DNA from: Symbiodinium microadriaticum
Taxonomy: Eukaryota; Sar; Dinophyceae; Suessiales; Symbiodiniaceae
Length of the DNA stretch: 64,000 nucleotides
Direction of reading: 5' to 3'
Assembly: GCA_001939145.1 (NCBI GenBank)
Contig: LSRX01001661.1
Span: 8,166-72,165 of the forward strand
The number at the start of each line of letters is the position of its first letter. The first letter of the stretch is position 1. The notes below the pieces were generated by a model, which saw only the letters and a list, made by a program, of their open reading frames with translations, was not told the origin of the DNA and searched no databases. The position numbers and the translations under genes are program-made. Shown here in pieces: positions 21,107 through 33,619 of this stretch.

Positions 21107-23595
21107 CTACGCCCACGTCGTATGGCTAAATCCGAAAACTGAAGCCAACAACACATAGGTGAAATGAAGCTGTGACCGAGCTATGCCCCTGGTAGATCCC
21201 CGGCACCGGCACATGGCCTCCAGAGGCTACCTTGGCGCAGCAAGATGAATACGAAGGAATCTGCATGCGTACACACTTCTGTATTGGGAAATTTCCTATA
21301 TACCTTCTGTCTATCTCAAACGTCCGTCTGTCTGTCGGTTTGTCTCTCTGTCTGCATCTACAGCCTGAGGCGAGTTCATAGATGCTGCCTGCAGTCTGAT
21401 AGGCCAAGCTCAACGGGCACACAACGTGTACTTGCGAGTGTCATGCACAAAGAAGTGCAGGGCTGCTAAGACCCAAAGCATCTCAGCCTTAGCACTAAAA
21501 AAGGCTGCGATCCCGACTGCAGCAGTCATTCAAACAAGCCTCATTCACAGCCATGGATCCCGACACTTCTCAGCTTCAAGCCGCTTCCCAGCAAACCATC
21601 GCAAGCTCAGACAAGGAACTCTGACCCAAAGTTCGGAGAAAGCAGTTTCCCTGGGTCAGCGCCATCTGCTGATTGTTCACAAACTGCATGATCATGGGGC
21701 TCCTCAGCATACTCGGAGCCATTACGTTAGAAGTAGGGTGAGACTCAGGATAGAACCAACTAAGCACGCGCCACCCCCAAGTAGGGCAAGCCAGGCCTCA
21801 TCAGCACCCGCAGGCTTTGGGCACCGGGGCCCAGCCCACCGCAACTATCTCCCATCTTTACGCAAAAGATGCAAGCTAGTACCGGGTTCGGCTAAACTTG
21901 CCGAGCTGCTCGTGAAGGTCATAGTCCAAACCTTTCTTGGTAGTCAGCGGCTGCTTTCGCTCGCAAGTTGACGCTAAAAGTTTCCAGATTTTGCTGCAGG
22001 CTTCAAGGTTGGAGACGAACATGGGAGGACCTGATCTTGTCTTCAAGCATCTGTGATGCTTGGGAAGTGCCCTACCTTGAACCTAAAGTTGAGCTAGAAT
22101 TGCCCGAAGTGATTGGGGCTTGTGGAACTGTGAGCTGCGATCCATGTTCAAGCGATACTCCGCACGGCTTCTTGCGTCGAAGTGCTGGAGCCCACGACGG
22201 ACCGAACTTGAGCTTTCTTGAAAGCAGTCCCCAAATTCCGAACACCGTATTCAAGAATCCGAGACCATGGGAACACCAGTGCCTGGAGTGAGAAATTCGA
22301 AAAGCAAAAAACTCTCGAGCCCAAGCCTGTGCCCTAAGCCACAGCGGGCCCATACTCTTACACTTACATACCTTACATACTCAACTGCCCTGAATCCTAC
22401 ATCACCTTACAGTATGAAACTCAGCAATGCCATGCAGCCGGAAATGGATTCCTCTCACTTGGCCGGGAAGCTCTCGGTACCCGGTGGAGGGGTGTGGCAG
22501 CGGCTAAACGTCATCGCTGCCCGGGTGCCGTCCGAGTTGTGGCTGACAGGGGCAGGGCTGAGTAAGGCTGTTGTGGCTCAGGGTTTTGTAGGTTGCGATT
22601 GAGATGATGATGATGATGATGATGATGATGACGATGACGAGGATGATGATGATCATCGTCAATACTACTTCTTGCTGCAGTGTTTTGGTTGCCATAGTGC
22701 CCTGCCTCTCTTGGCACGATGGTGACACCGTGGGAACGTGCGGCGGCTTCACAGATTGTGATTGACAACGTGCGATTACGAGCAAGGTTTGGGGAATCTG
22801 GCCCGTAGCTCATACTCCAACAAGACCATTTTGTCAGGTAAGCTACTACCACAGTTGGTCGTTCTCTTCTATCTTCATATATTGAGTTTGATTTTGGTGC
22901 GATCTACTGGGAATCTGATTGCTCCTGCATTTGATGCCTTTTGGGGGGATCAAGCATGCTGCTTAGTGCCCAACTACCTTCCATCTCGGAGGCTCTTCGG
23001 CGGAGCCTGCGAAACTAAGCTTGTCGGCACCTAAGGCCTGAGGCTTCTCAAGCTCCAAACTTTAACCTCGCGCATCGGAAGTGCTACCTGGCTGTCTCAT
23101 CTCCCCTGCGCCCGTTTGAGTTGAAGTCTACCTCGGCAAACATGTGCTCTGGCGGTGCTCTTCCGTGTTCAGTGGTTTGTGCCAGGCCACTTCTTGGTTT
23201 TGTAGGGACAGTTAATAACTGTATGTAATCATGTTCCTGGAACCTCGCCCTTCAGTTCTGGAGGGCGATTAGCATTCGAACCGTCACTCGCATAGAAAAA
23301 CCTTATGGACCTTGTTCAGGTTAAAGCTTTGGGGTCGATGCCTCAGAGGATCTTGGGAAGCATGACCGGCTCATCATTGCGAGCTTCGGTGCTAGTTTGG
23401 CAGGTTGGCTGAGGTGTGAGTTCAAGTTCCAAGTGCTGCATGGTCGGTCCAAATACACTGTATTCCGCTTGACGTTCTTCAAAGCGGGTCTTCCACAAAA
23501 CCTTCGATCAAGACACTCTATGTCGTGTGGAGTCCACATTTCAAATCCGCGAACGTCGCTACAAATGGAAAAGCCAGCTATCCCCGTTAGCCCCG
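21107..23595. other. Region without a recognised gene
   Basis: Contains an open frame at 21426-21971 (plus, 181 codons) and a hydrophilic one at 21968-22291 (plus, EVPYLEPKVELELPEVIGAC); neither has a known motif or clear splice sites. A pure (GAT)n block lies at about 22600-22640. The minus-strand stretch 23420-23560 (SDVRGFEMWTPHDIECLDRR) could be an exon of the gene whose exon is at 23.6-23.8 kb. Confidence 0.4.
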
Positions 23596-23815
23596 AAACG
23601 GTGGAGCGCGAAGTAACCAAACATAAGCAAACTCGGAATCGTGGACAATGCTGCAGCCATCGCGCCGCAGCACACCAACTGTGCCATTCGTTCACGCATG
23701 ATCATTAAGGCTGAACCCTTTCTTTTCCGCAGCTGGGTTGCCACAATGTCACCACAAACCTCCTCGCCCGACATGGCTCCGAAGGTGGAGTTCTCTGCCG
23801 TGGCTGTGGCTTCTC
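23596..23815 (-). CDS. Exon of an unknown membrane protein
   Basis: Reads EATATAENSTFGAMSGEEVC then GDIVATQLRKRKGSALMIMR then ERMAQLVCCGAMAAALSTIP then SLLMFGYFALHRFG. A Lys/Arg-rich stretch precedes one 20-25 residue hydrophobic segment. A ctcaag acceptor lies upstream and a TTCGGG|GCTAAC (GC) donor is likely. ATG at 23774 could be the start. I do not recognise the family. Confidence 0.5.
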
Positions 23816-24065
23816 TTGAGTTATTGTTGTGTGCGTGCCTATGGTGTGGATAAGGTTGTACACTGGGATGCGGGGTGCAGGAGTTATACCATTGGCATGA
23901 GTGCGTGAGTGGATCGGTGGGTGGGTGGCTTGGTTGACGGTTGTAGTTGAAGCTGGAACGTCGGCACGTCCGAGTTGATGGTGCGCGTGTCTACGGCAAG
24001 CACAGACGATCGGTTGAAGAAGTATCAGGATGTAGAAGCAAAAGCAACGTAGCAGAAGCACTGCA

Positions 24066-24067
24066 AC

Positions 24068-24157
<90 letters not shown>

Positions 24158-24304
24158 NNNNNNNNNNNNNNNNNNNNNNNNNNNNNNNNNNNNNNNNNNN
24201 NNNNNNNNNNNNNNNNNNNNNNNNNNNNNNNNNNNNNNNNNNNNNNNNNNNNNNNNNNNNNNNNNNNNNNNAGCAGCAGCAGCGGCAGCAGCAGCAGCAG
24301 CAGC

Positions 24305-24350
<46 letters not shown>

Positions 24351-24353
24351 GCA
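24066..24353. repeat. Triplet repeats around an assembly gap
   Basis: (GTA)n fills about 24070-24157, then 114 N (24158-24271), then (AGC)n with interruptions to about 24353. The two sides carry different triplets, so the gap hides a repeat transition of unknown length. Long amino-acid runs predicted here (Val, Gln, Leu, Ala) are repeat artefacts. Confidence 0.97.
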
Positions 24354-24399
24354 GCAAACATCGAAGTGATAGGTAGCAGTAGCTAGCTAGTACCATCGC

Positions 24400-26050
24400 T
24401 AGAGATAATTACTAGACCCGACCGACCTGGCCTTTGGAAACGCAGAATAACTCGAGTGGAAGGCAGCTCATGATTGGGCTGCGGTGCTCAGATCATGCTA
24501 AGGACAGCTTACCAGGTATGTTGTTGCGGCTTGGGTCTACAACTGAAGCATGAGCCCTGATCCCCAGCAAAGCTTGCGTAGGAAACCTGATACCGCACGC
24601 CGCACCACGCATTTTACGGCAGGTAGGCAGGTCCTGGTGTGATCTCGATTGCCGTTTCTATTTCTGTCACATGTGCTCGTGCTTGCCGAGGGCAAACATC
24701 CTGGCCAGGTTTCCCGGGGACCTGCGGCCAGGAGGGCACCGAGGGCTTCAACCGATCAATATTTCTGGGGATGAGATTTGGATTTGAAGGACAGTTCTGC
24801 AGCTCATACCTGGGGTCTTGTGGGGTTTCTCTTGCCTGTCTGCAGGATGCCAGCAGATCCTGCCTGCTGTGCAAGTGGAGGCCGAACAGAAGAGCTGGCA
24901 CCACGACGGCCTAGGAAGGACATCCGGCTAGTTCGGGAACATGTGGCATCTGCTGCGCCTCCCGATCCCAAGCTAAACTAACGAACTCTAGAATATACCC
25001 GACAAAGATCCTTTATCACAAGAGGCTGGGCATGTTTCGCTGTCTGGTTGAACTTGACTCTGCTGCTTATCGGTTTGCCGGAATGCGCAACGTCCAGGGC
25101 CACGGGCTGCAATGATGAGGTTGATGGTCAAGTTTCGCCACGCCCTCTTTCTTCTCGCCCTGGCATTCTGAGCATTTGGGACTTGAGACTGAAGCAGGGT
25201 CGAGCTTTTAAGGGCCTTTGGCTTCGGGTTTGGTGTATCTTGGCTTTCAGGCTTGTGGCTTACCAGTTTTGATCTCAAGAGCACTCCGTGAGCTCAACGT
25301 TTCAATTTTCAGATGTGTCATCCGGCTCAGGATGTAGCGCTTCGGTTTGATGCTGGCTGGCTTGCTTGGCACTTTTCGAACGTGCGCTCAGAGCATAATC
25401 CTTTTGAGGTTGCAACACTGAGTCCGCGTCTGCTTCAAAGGAGAGCTAAAGGCTCTTGGGGTTTCTTGGGATGTGAGTGCGGGAGGCATACAGGGGTGTC
25501 TTTGAAGCAGACCGAGATCCCTGAAGCTTCCAAGCTGCTTCAGAGCCAATGGGCCTGTGAAGGCCATAGAGCAGCTTGGCCTGCCCCGACCTGGCCAGCA
25601 GAGATTGCGTTTTACAGCTTGGGCATAGCACGAGCTCCAGATGCTCCAGCAACAGCGCTGCCCTGCAGCCCACCTCGTGACAAGCTCAGGAAACCCTCCC
25701 GCCACCAATGCTCCATTCGGAGCTCTTGGACCCTCATCAAAATCGATACTTAGAAAGAAAACAATCGAAGCAGCAGTCTGGAATGCTGGTCGGGCGGGCG
25801 CGCTGCCCGTGCTGCCCTCGCGAATTGGAGGAGTTGGGGCATCGGGGCTCTGGAGCTTGACGTCCTCAGCCCGTCAGTGACCAAAGGCAGTCTTTCTTGG
25901 CCGCAAGGTCCGAACCCTGTCGCTAAAAGTCAACGAAACTTGTTGAAGGAGATGGGGCCTTGGTTGTAGGACGGGTCCATTGAAGAGGCAACCCTGCACG
26001 CCGTCATTTGGGCGGGAAGACGTCCAACTGGTTCACGTCGCTGCGACCAA
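24400..26050. other. No gene recognised
   Basis: Minus-strand fragments such as RSGQAKLLYGLHRPIG (about 25560-25610) recall a PPR helix pair, but there is no splice or motif support. Nothing else stands out. Confidence 0.35.
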
Positions 26051-26089
26051 GGACTTTGTCTACGTCTGAGAGATTTCGCTGAATGCACG

Positions 26090-26372
26090 CCTGACCCAAA
26101 CGAAACACTTTAAATCCCAACTGCTGGAATCCCGCTTGGCTGCCACGTTGCCTTCACTGGTGCCGGGATGCTGTTCGCAGACTTGCCTGGATTTCGCTGC
26201 TAGACAGTGTTGGCAAGATCCTCCGCTGCCTTTGGAAGGCAGCAGCAGCGGTGATTGCAGCTGTTGCAGAAAATGCTCATGTGAAAACTCCACTTGCGCA
26301 AGCCACTGCCACAGCAGCACTGTTCGAGAAGTGCAACACTAGCTTTCACTCATCAGGGGCAACAGACACTTA
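26090..26372 (+). CDS. Candidate plus-strand exon, Ala-rich helical
   Basis: A frame without an internal stop reads AVRRLAWISLLDSVGKILRC then LWKAAAAVIAAVAENAHVKT then PLAQATATAALFEKC and ends at TAA near 26372. It looks like amphipathic helices. It lacks an ATG and clear splice sites, and it would be the only plus-strand gene in the window, so I rate it low. Confidence 0.25.
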
Positions 26373-26379
26373 AGGGACA

Positions 26380-29130
26380 CACAACTCATCTGCCCAGCAA
26401 CACGTGAAGAATTTCTTCCGCCCTCCAACCCTACGGAAGCAAGATACACTTGGCCCCAAAACCTGGAATCTTGAGACCTGCAACTCACAAAACAACTGGC
26501 AAATGGCGGCGAGGGCTGGAATATTCGGAAGTCAAAGGTTCGGATGATGTTGGAAAGGCCAACTAGGTGTGGCTTGGGAGAGGCAAAACTCGAGAAGCAA
26601 AACTCAACCACAAATCCTGACAATCCTCTCAATTGCTCGGAAGGGTGTTCCCTGAACAGATGAATCAAGGTGAAGATTGACAGTTCAGCTCAGTGCCGGT
26701 GGCCAGAATTGCATTGCGAGTTCAGTTGAACCGGGATGACGGATACAATGAGTTGGCAGAGTGATTGATCGAACCCCAACAAGCAGGGTTCTGTCGGCGA
26801 CGAACAGGATAACCTGAACTTTCTTCTGCCACAACTCGCTGCCCTGACACGAAGAGCAGGACTAACTACAGAGATGCGTCTATGTAGAGTTCTATAGTAA
26901 TGCGCACACCTGGGTGCAGCCGGTTGTAGTTCTGAGAGGCAAAGACGTGCACCAACAACGAGACACCAGTTGAGGCACCACGAACACCAAGCCAAGATGT
27001 TGCAAACCAAAAGCACAAAACTCCACTGACTCCTTCGCCCATGTAAACACCCCAATTCTCGAGACAAGCCCGACCGCCCCCTGTCCTATTGACCTCCCGT
27101 GCCTGCCACAACTGCAAGTGACTCTTCTCAGATTTCCGGTTTTTGTTCGATGTCTGCTTTAAGCGTGTCCGAGTTTGCAATCCACTTCAACGGCCTAGTG
27201 TTATTAACAAAGCCCATGCAGCTGGGGACGGAACCGCCTTCTGCCACGCTCCTATGGATGAGGCGGCTGTGGGCTGTACAAAGCGCTTCGGAGGTATCTT
27301 GCTTTTAGGATTCCGCGTTCTGAGGTGGCTAGCTGCTACTAGTGAAGTTCAGAGTCCAGAGTCGAAGGGCTCTCCATCCAAGGCATTTCCAAAGCATAGC
27401 AGTGCCGACGGTTTAGGTCCCGAGCTCTGTGCAGCACACGCTCCGTTTAAACATGACAGAGTCTGGACCACGACAGATCGGGGAACTCCGATCTTTGCAA
27501 CAGTCCGATGTGCTGGAAGCTCCAAATCTGACAACTTCATCTTCGAAAGAAACAGGTGCTTCCGTCAGACATAAGCCTCTGCAACGAAGCCACTTCTTCT
27601 TTCTGATGTCGTGAAGTTGTCAAGTTTGTGCCAGATTTCAGCTTAAGTGCACGAAGCGAGGGTGCGACCCTCTTCGAGGCCCCGGCGCCGCGGGTACAGA
27701 GGCTGCCAGCAAAGGTGGCGGTCTTGGCATTTGTGCTAGGGGTTTAGGTTAGCCTGCGGTACACAGAAGATTTGGCTCTGATTCAGGCTTGGTCCGCTCG
27801 CTCGCGGTGCTTGGTGAGGACTATCATGGATGCATTTCAAGCTCCGATCCCGGAATGCATGCGTCGAGGACTGGGCGACATGCGCGGAAAATCTCGCACG
27901 TGTCACCGTGATGCGATTTGGAGAATTGGGGTCTTCAGCAATTGAAAAGCCGGGCCAACCCCAACTCTTCAGAATGCTCCCAAAGCCTGTGAAACAACTA
28001 AGAATACCCAATACCGATTTGATGATCTATACAATCATTCATCCCTGTACCGCTGTAGTCACTCAGGACTCTCTCCAGACGCGAAAGCAGGGCTCATACC
28101 AGGGCTCCGGCAGACCACGCCCTTCTTTTTGTGCTGCCTCATGAGGCGGTCGGCTTAGGCCCTTCCACGAATGGCTTCAGGTTGTGGATGGAATGCACGG
28201 CGTGGCACCCACCTTCTTGTCATTTCACGGTAAGCAAAGACATATAAGTCTTATACTCGATGCAACCAGTTCATGTCACTCGCGTGAAGCTTCAGTTGTT
28301 GAGACACGAGATTCAGGGGGACTGGGGAGAGCTTGAGACGTAAGCTGCAATACAGTTCAAGGTTCAAGGCCCCCGTGCCCCCTGCGTTTTCTGCCGCCTT
28401 CTCTCTTATCTTCTTAATTCCTTTCCACATTCCAGGCCAGCCGTTACTCTAGATTGCAAACCCCTGCGTCCTGCGTGCACAAGAACCGCTGCATCCCGTC
28501 ACCTGACCTGCTGAGCCTCTGCCACGGCAATCCTATCATGGAAGCCATTCCCCTATGCCTTGTGGCGCCGGTGCTCGATAATATCCAGGAAGACCAGCGC
28601 TAGTCGCTCGCCTCCCTCCTGTCATGACGCAGCATGTCTGGCTGTCGGGCGGGAACTGCTACGGAAAGTACCGAAACAACCGCTATTGTCATGCAACTCA
28701 TGCGCACTCTTCCTTGTTTGACGCCGCGTTGCGGACAGGTAGGTGCGAACATCACGAGCAGGGCAAAAAAACGATAACTGATGCAAAGCTTCTTGGAATG
28801 AGAACTCCACTCCACACAGCACATACTGCTAGGGTTGAGCGTAAACCCTAGTCAGTGTAAGAAATAAGCTTGTCGTTGTGGTTTGAAATACTGTCAGTGT
28901 GTCTTTGAACCCTGTCGTGGTAAGGACCTACTGTGGATCTTGGACCGCAAGGACCGGACGCAAAACCCAGGGCAGGAGTCGCATCGCTGTCAGGGGATGA
29001 GGGTCCTCGAGTCCATTCAGTGTACGGACATGTACGGACAAGCAAAAAGCAAAAACCCAAACAAAGCTACCAAATATATAACGACTAAAACGCACAGACA
29101 CAAAACCTACCATAACTAGCCCTCCCTTAA
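26380..29130. other. No gene recognised with confidence
   Basis: Weak exon-like stretches only: minus 27430-27540 (MKLSDLELPAHRTVAKIGVP) and plus 27830-28000 (RNACVEDWATCAENLARVTV). No repeats of note. Confidence 0.35.
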
Positions 29131-29139
29131 TCAGTGGCC

Positions 29140-29218
29140 GAGGCTGCAACATGCACTCTCCAAGCCGATGCTCCTGGATCATCTGGTCGGCCAGCTTCAC
29201 CCAGTTGGAAAAAAGCTC
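29140..29218 (-). CDS. Exon of an unknown gene (ELFSNWVKLADQM)
   Basis: After a gcgccag acceptor the frame reads ELFSNWVKLADQMIQEHRLG then ECMLQ. Helical, hydrophilic and G/C-rich at third positions. Possibly part of the same gene as the 30.2-30.8 kb exons; no family recognised. Confidence 0.45.
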
Positions 29219-30239
29219 CTGGCGCCGGATCTTTGTCACGACTTTTAATGCAAGTCTTGACGCGAAGCCTTTACTCTGGAAGGATTGACCCGAGAGCTCC
29301 AGCAGTCACGAGGACTTCATTCAGTAGAGGACGATGTTGCCCGATTCAGATGTGCGTGTCGAGGTTGTGGCATGGCCGTGGGAAGCCCAGGTGATGGAGC
29401 TGAGAGCCAGGACGGAAGCAGGGGCACATTCCTGTCTAAGATGGGCTGAGGAGGCTCAGACTGGCTCAACCATTTTCCCAGATTCCGGAAGCTTGAGCCT
29501 CGCGTGGAGGTGTCCAAGCTGACACTTCCCGAAAAACCCAAAGCCCCACAGTTTCCACTGACTATGACTACAGGGAGACTCAAAACCCACCCTTTTGAAG
29601 CCCCCCTTTGGCTCTTCCCCCCGCAGAGCGTTGGTGCGGAGGCCTCAGAGAGCTGAAACGGAGTTTCGATCTTTCGGCTCCCATCCGCATGATTTACCTG
29701 GAGAAAAAGCGGTGAGGAGAGAGGTCGTGGCGAGATGTGGAGGGCTACGAGGATTTACCAGGGGGGGGGTAGGGTGGGTGTTGGACGGTTTACGGAGTGG
29801 GACGGTTTCTGCTCAGGTCAACAGCACGTTGTGTTGCCTTTTGTGCGTAGTGAACCTCCCATCCTGTCCCTTCACGGCACTTCGAGCCTTGGGCACTGCT
29901 TGAGGGCATGGCGCTGAGGGTGGCAAGTTGAGGGCATGCTCCTGGCTCCAGCCGTTCCGGCGAAATCCTTCGGATGCTGCAAGGGTACCTTTGCACTTCG
30001 CAGGCCTACAGATACCGCTAGGTGAGGGTCTAGAAATTTGTCTTACCGCAATCTCGAGCGGCATGAAGCAACGACAGTGCCTGCCAACTGGGCCTCGTTT
30101 CATGCTCGAAAGGGCATCCCTCTGTATTTCCCTTCTCACAGCCAAAACACCCCGAAGTATGAAGGACTGGCTGGAACTCAAGTCACCTTAGGAAACCTTC
30201 AAGCCAGACATGAACACTGAAGTCGGCATCGTGCAACTG

Positions 30240-30313
30240 CCTGCGCAGGCACGGCTTCCTTCTACAAATTTTGGCCCAGGCACGTACATGGGACCGTAGA
30301 TCTCGTTACACAC
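30240..30313 (-). CDS. Exon of an unknown gene (NEIYGPMYVPGPKF)
   Basis: After a ctggag acceptor the frame reads VCNEIYGPMYVPGPKFVEGS. Strongly protein-like, but no motif I can name. The 3' end is not fixed; FVE|GS may be the boundary. Confidence 0.45.
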
Positions 30314-30499
30314 CTCCAGCCGAGGAGCTTTAGGTATACTCCCCAATTTCCGCTGACTACGGGAAGACCTTGCGTTGAGCCACTGCATTCCTGCTTCTTT
30401 CACAGTTGAATTGCAATCAGGCATTTTTCCTCAAGAAACGATTTCGGCTGCCAGCCTAGGATAGCACTGTGCCCATGCATGACAGTCTTGCAAAGATAC

Positions 30500-30557
30500 A
30501 GCTGAGCTGTCCCTGCTTTGCCTTGTCGGCCATCTCACCGGCCCACTGCCTGAAGAG
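30500..30557 (-). CDS. Exon of an unknown gene (LFRQWAGEMADKAK)
   Basis: After a cctgag acceptor the frame reads LFRQWAGEMADKAKQGQ, helical and charged. It joins the exon ending at 30727 in phase 0, giving AEDIR|LFRQW. Family unknown. Confidence 0.5.
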
Positions 30558-30726
30558 CTCAGGCGGAAGCCGGTGGCCCCACTGGTGATACCTTGGGGCA
30601 CAGAGGCACGAGTCGAGGAGGCTCAGGGACCCCCCTTTCCCAGAGTGAATAATCCCTTGATGCCACGGTGCCTTCGGGGGCTGTTCCTGGTGGAGACAGG
30701 CGATCCCCCGCACGAAACCCCCCAAC

Positions 30727-30822
30727 TCGGATATCTTCGGCTCTGAAGCCCAAAATGCGGTCGGTCTGCTGAGCTTTGTATTCCAAGTCCAGCATCGTCA
30801 TCGAGGGGATCTCCGGCAGCTT
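30727..30822 (-). CDS. Exon of an unknown gene (KLPEIPSMTMLDLEYK)
   Basis: Thirty-two codons between a gcctaag acceptor and an ATCCGA|GTTGGG donor, phase 0 at both ends: KLPEIPSMTMLDLEYKAQQT then DRILGFRAEDIR. G/C-rich third positions and clean boundaries make it a good exon of a gene I cannot identify. Confidence 0.6.
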
Positions 30823-31036
30823 CTTAGGCAAGTGCTCCTCTGATTTTGGGCCCCCGGCTCCCCTCCCCCTCCCACCTTAATTAAATGCATGAAGGACGGA
30901 GCCGGAACTCACTCTCAAGTCTAGAAAGATCTCGAGACTCTCTGCAGCTCCACACGAAACAAAGACTTGCTGAGACCCCGGTGTCCTCCCAGAATGACAG
31001 CAGAGAGTGCTCCTGGCCCTGGTAGACAATCTTCAC

Positions 31037-31240
31037 CTAAGACTTGCAGCGAGCTGCCTCTCGGTTCTCGGTATCATGTCCTGCCGTTGCAGGCGTCACG
31101 CTTCGGATCATGCTGCCCAACCCCTGTCGCACGGAATGGCTGTTTCGGGTCAGCTGCCTCATGGTTCTCAAGGCTGATTGCTGCTGCTCTTGCATCTGGG
31201 TGCATGACATCGGCGCCGAAGCTGTTTTCAGCAAGCCTCG
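31037..31240 (-). CDS. Candidate exon, Gln-rich
   Basis: The frame reads MSRGLLKTASAPMSCTQMQE then QQQSALRTMRQLTRNSHSVR and ends in TAG at 31037. It could be a 3' exon of another minus-strand gene. The opposite strand is also open, so support is weak. Confidence 0.3.
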   Translation of the reverse strand, partial: RGLLKTASAPMSCTQMQEQQQSALRTMRQLTRNSHSVRQGLGSMIRSVTPATAGHDTENREAARCKS

Positions 31241-32475
31241 CGACATGTCTGAGTCCGTGTTGAGGCGTGTCGAGAACACGCACGAGACCAAGCCTAGCGC
31301 CGGACCTAGCTCAACTTCCAAAACCTCGCCCTGACAAACAGAACAACTTAAGACATAGGCTATCGACAAACTTCGGCGGGCGGCCAGTGAAGAGGCTGAT
31401 GCAAGTCGCCGACAAGCGTGGTCAGCCACCTTTGTGCAGTTCCCACATGTATAGCTTGTAAGACGGGGAGTTCACTAAAGCCCAAAGGTTCGCTCAACCC
31501 GGCCGCGACGTGACCTGTAGTCTCAAGACGTTCCCGGCAACCCGTATGGTGGCCTCCTCTCCCTCTATCCATGGATGCCCAACAAGTTTCTATTCCTCTA
31601 CAATTGATCCCACCTTGCTAGTCCCTGGTAAGTTGGTACATCCCTGACAAAGCCTTCGGACTGTCCATTCACGTTGAAACATCTTAGAGTTCAACTGTAG
31701 ACGAGAAGGGGATCCATCCGTGCACTTGTAGCGAATTCTAGTGGAACGCTGAACTCGAGCTCGAAGAGTATGAGGCATGAGAGTATGAGGCATGATCGTG
31801 GTGATTATGTTCGCACTTACATGCAAACACTGGGGAACTCTCCCGGCCACTTCCCGTCTCAGCTGCCTTTTTGCTACAAGCAGACCCAGGCACCCCAAAT
31901 ATTTATGCTGATGCCATGGTCCAGAGACTGTTATCCTGACTCGAAGGACCTCACATTGCCGAGATCCCGGCCGCAAATAGAAAGCTGCCCTCGCGTTCTT
32001 TCCTGGTACGGGGGTTTTCGGATTGAAGCGACTGTAGCTCGGAGGTTACTCAAGCTCAGGGACCAGGAGTTTCTGTGAGTTTCTGGCAGGAAGTGGCATG
32101 GAAGCAAACTGCAAGACAAGCCCAGCAATCCTTTCCGCTCACTGGGCTGCGGGCTTGGCTGTCCGTCGGCGAGATCGTCAACGTTCACCTCACAGCGGGG
32201 CACGGAATCAAGCCATCGAGCTCGTGGAGTCAACCAAGCTTGGGCTTCGGCCGCAGACCTTCTAGAAAGAAAGGTTTAGGGCAAAACCCCGAAGAAGGCC
32301 CTAAACCCCCAAAAAGGGGGGCTTCGGGGGGGGCGGTGAGCCCTAAAAGCAACCCTCAAAAGCCGGGGGCCTTCTCAAAGGCAGGGATCTTCTTGGGAGT
32401 GTCGATCGACACCTTTGGCTCCGGATACTCCTCGCCGTCTCAGAGGCGATAGCAGAACTGTGCACATGTCTGTCT

Positions 32476-32853
32476 CTACCTATAGACTTTCCGGATTGTG
32501 TATGGGTATGCAGCCATGCCCTGCACAAGAGTGAAGCTCCTCCCAGCACACAGCGTCTCATGTTTGCTAAAGGTTGTCGAGCCCCTGTTGTCCAAAGATG
32601 TACGTGGAACCCCTCCAGCCCGGAAAAGGCAATCCTTCAGCAGCATCTCATCTGCCTGGGTGATTGGGACTTGTAGGGCTCCTTTAAAGGGTTCTATCTT
32701 CGAGGCATCTAGAGGGGTTACTTCGAAGGTTTTACTATCGAACTGATCTTTGGGCGTTCTCTCTGCCATCCAACAAAAGCCTTGGATCGGCAGCTGTGCT
32801 GTTGGACATGCCATGATGCTGGGTTTGCGTTTGGGCAGCATGATGTTCTCGAC
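32476..32853 (-). CDS. Candidate exon or short gene, unknown
   Basis: An open frame of about 126 codons ending at TAG 32476 contains TFEVTPLDASKIEPFKGALQ, VPITQADEMLLKDCLFRAGG and HETLCAGRSFTLVQGMAAYP. It reads like a genuine folded domain, and a GTAGAG donor overlaps the stop. No family recognised; the antisense frame is also open for 82 codons. Confidence 0.45.
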   Translation of the reverse strand, partial: VENIMLPKRKPSIMACPTAQLPIQGFCWMAERTPKDQFDSKTFEVTPLDASKIEPFKGALQVPITQADEMLLKDCLFRAGGVPRTSLDNRGSTTFSKHETLCAGRSFTLVQGMAAYPYTIRKVYR

Positions 32854-33619
32854 CGGAGCATGCTACCCAGCGCAACAGGACCCAGGGATCTGAAGTATGT
32901 CGATCTGACATCCGAAAGGCCAGAGTGCAAGCCGAGGCTGCATGCCTTGCGGTCGTGAACACCTTCTCCAGACCAAAGACCCAAGACAACACACACTTTA
33001 CCCTAATATTCCAGACAAATACCCGAACGTCTCACTGCATTCCACGACATTCCGGAACCTGAGTGGCCGACAAAATGCGAAAAGAAAAACGCCTCGACTG
33101 TGAGGTGGGAACTTGCAGGCTCATTGGACTTGATAGGGCTCTGATTAGGACACTCTCTTATAGGTTGTTGGTTTGTACCTCGAACATCGCTGACTTACTA
33201 AGTTTCAGTTGGTAACGTCACTGTTCATCGTCTAGAATTTTCCAGCAAGCAGCAAGCACAGACATATAAACAGCAGTCGACAGCTCTGTTCGCCAAGACG
33301 CTGCTTCGAGGCTCGAAGATGGTTGGATGCTGAGTGGAATTTGACCCAACTGTTGTGCACAAGGTTGCAGAGTGACTAGATGATCATCAAAATCATTGTT
33401 TTGGGAAAGCCACCCGCAAAGAAAAGCGCAGCAGGTCTGTGAAAGACAGAACCCTGAAGGAACGCTCTTGAACAAGTGGCGGCTTTCCAGCACTGGGCGA
33501 CGAATAACCTCTTCTGCGGCAACACTGTGAAACCCCCCCCTCCCCCCAAACAATCAGAAAGCATTCTCTCGGTCCCGGATGACAACGACAAACGAATGCC
33601 CTGAGCCTCGGGGTCTGCG

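Noticed and set aside
23705-24396. Long frames with Leu, Ala, Val, Gln or Tyr runs
   Set aside because: They cross the assembly gap and its flanking triplet repeats.
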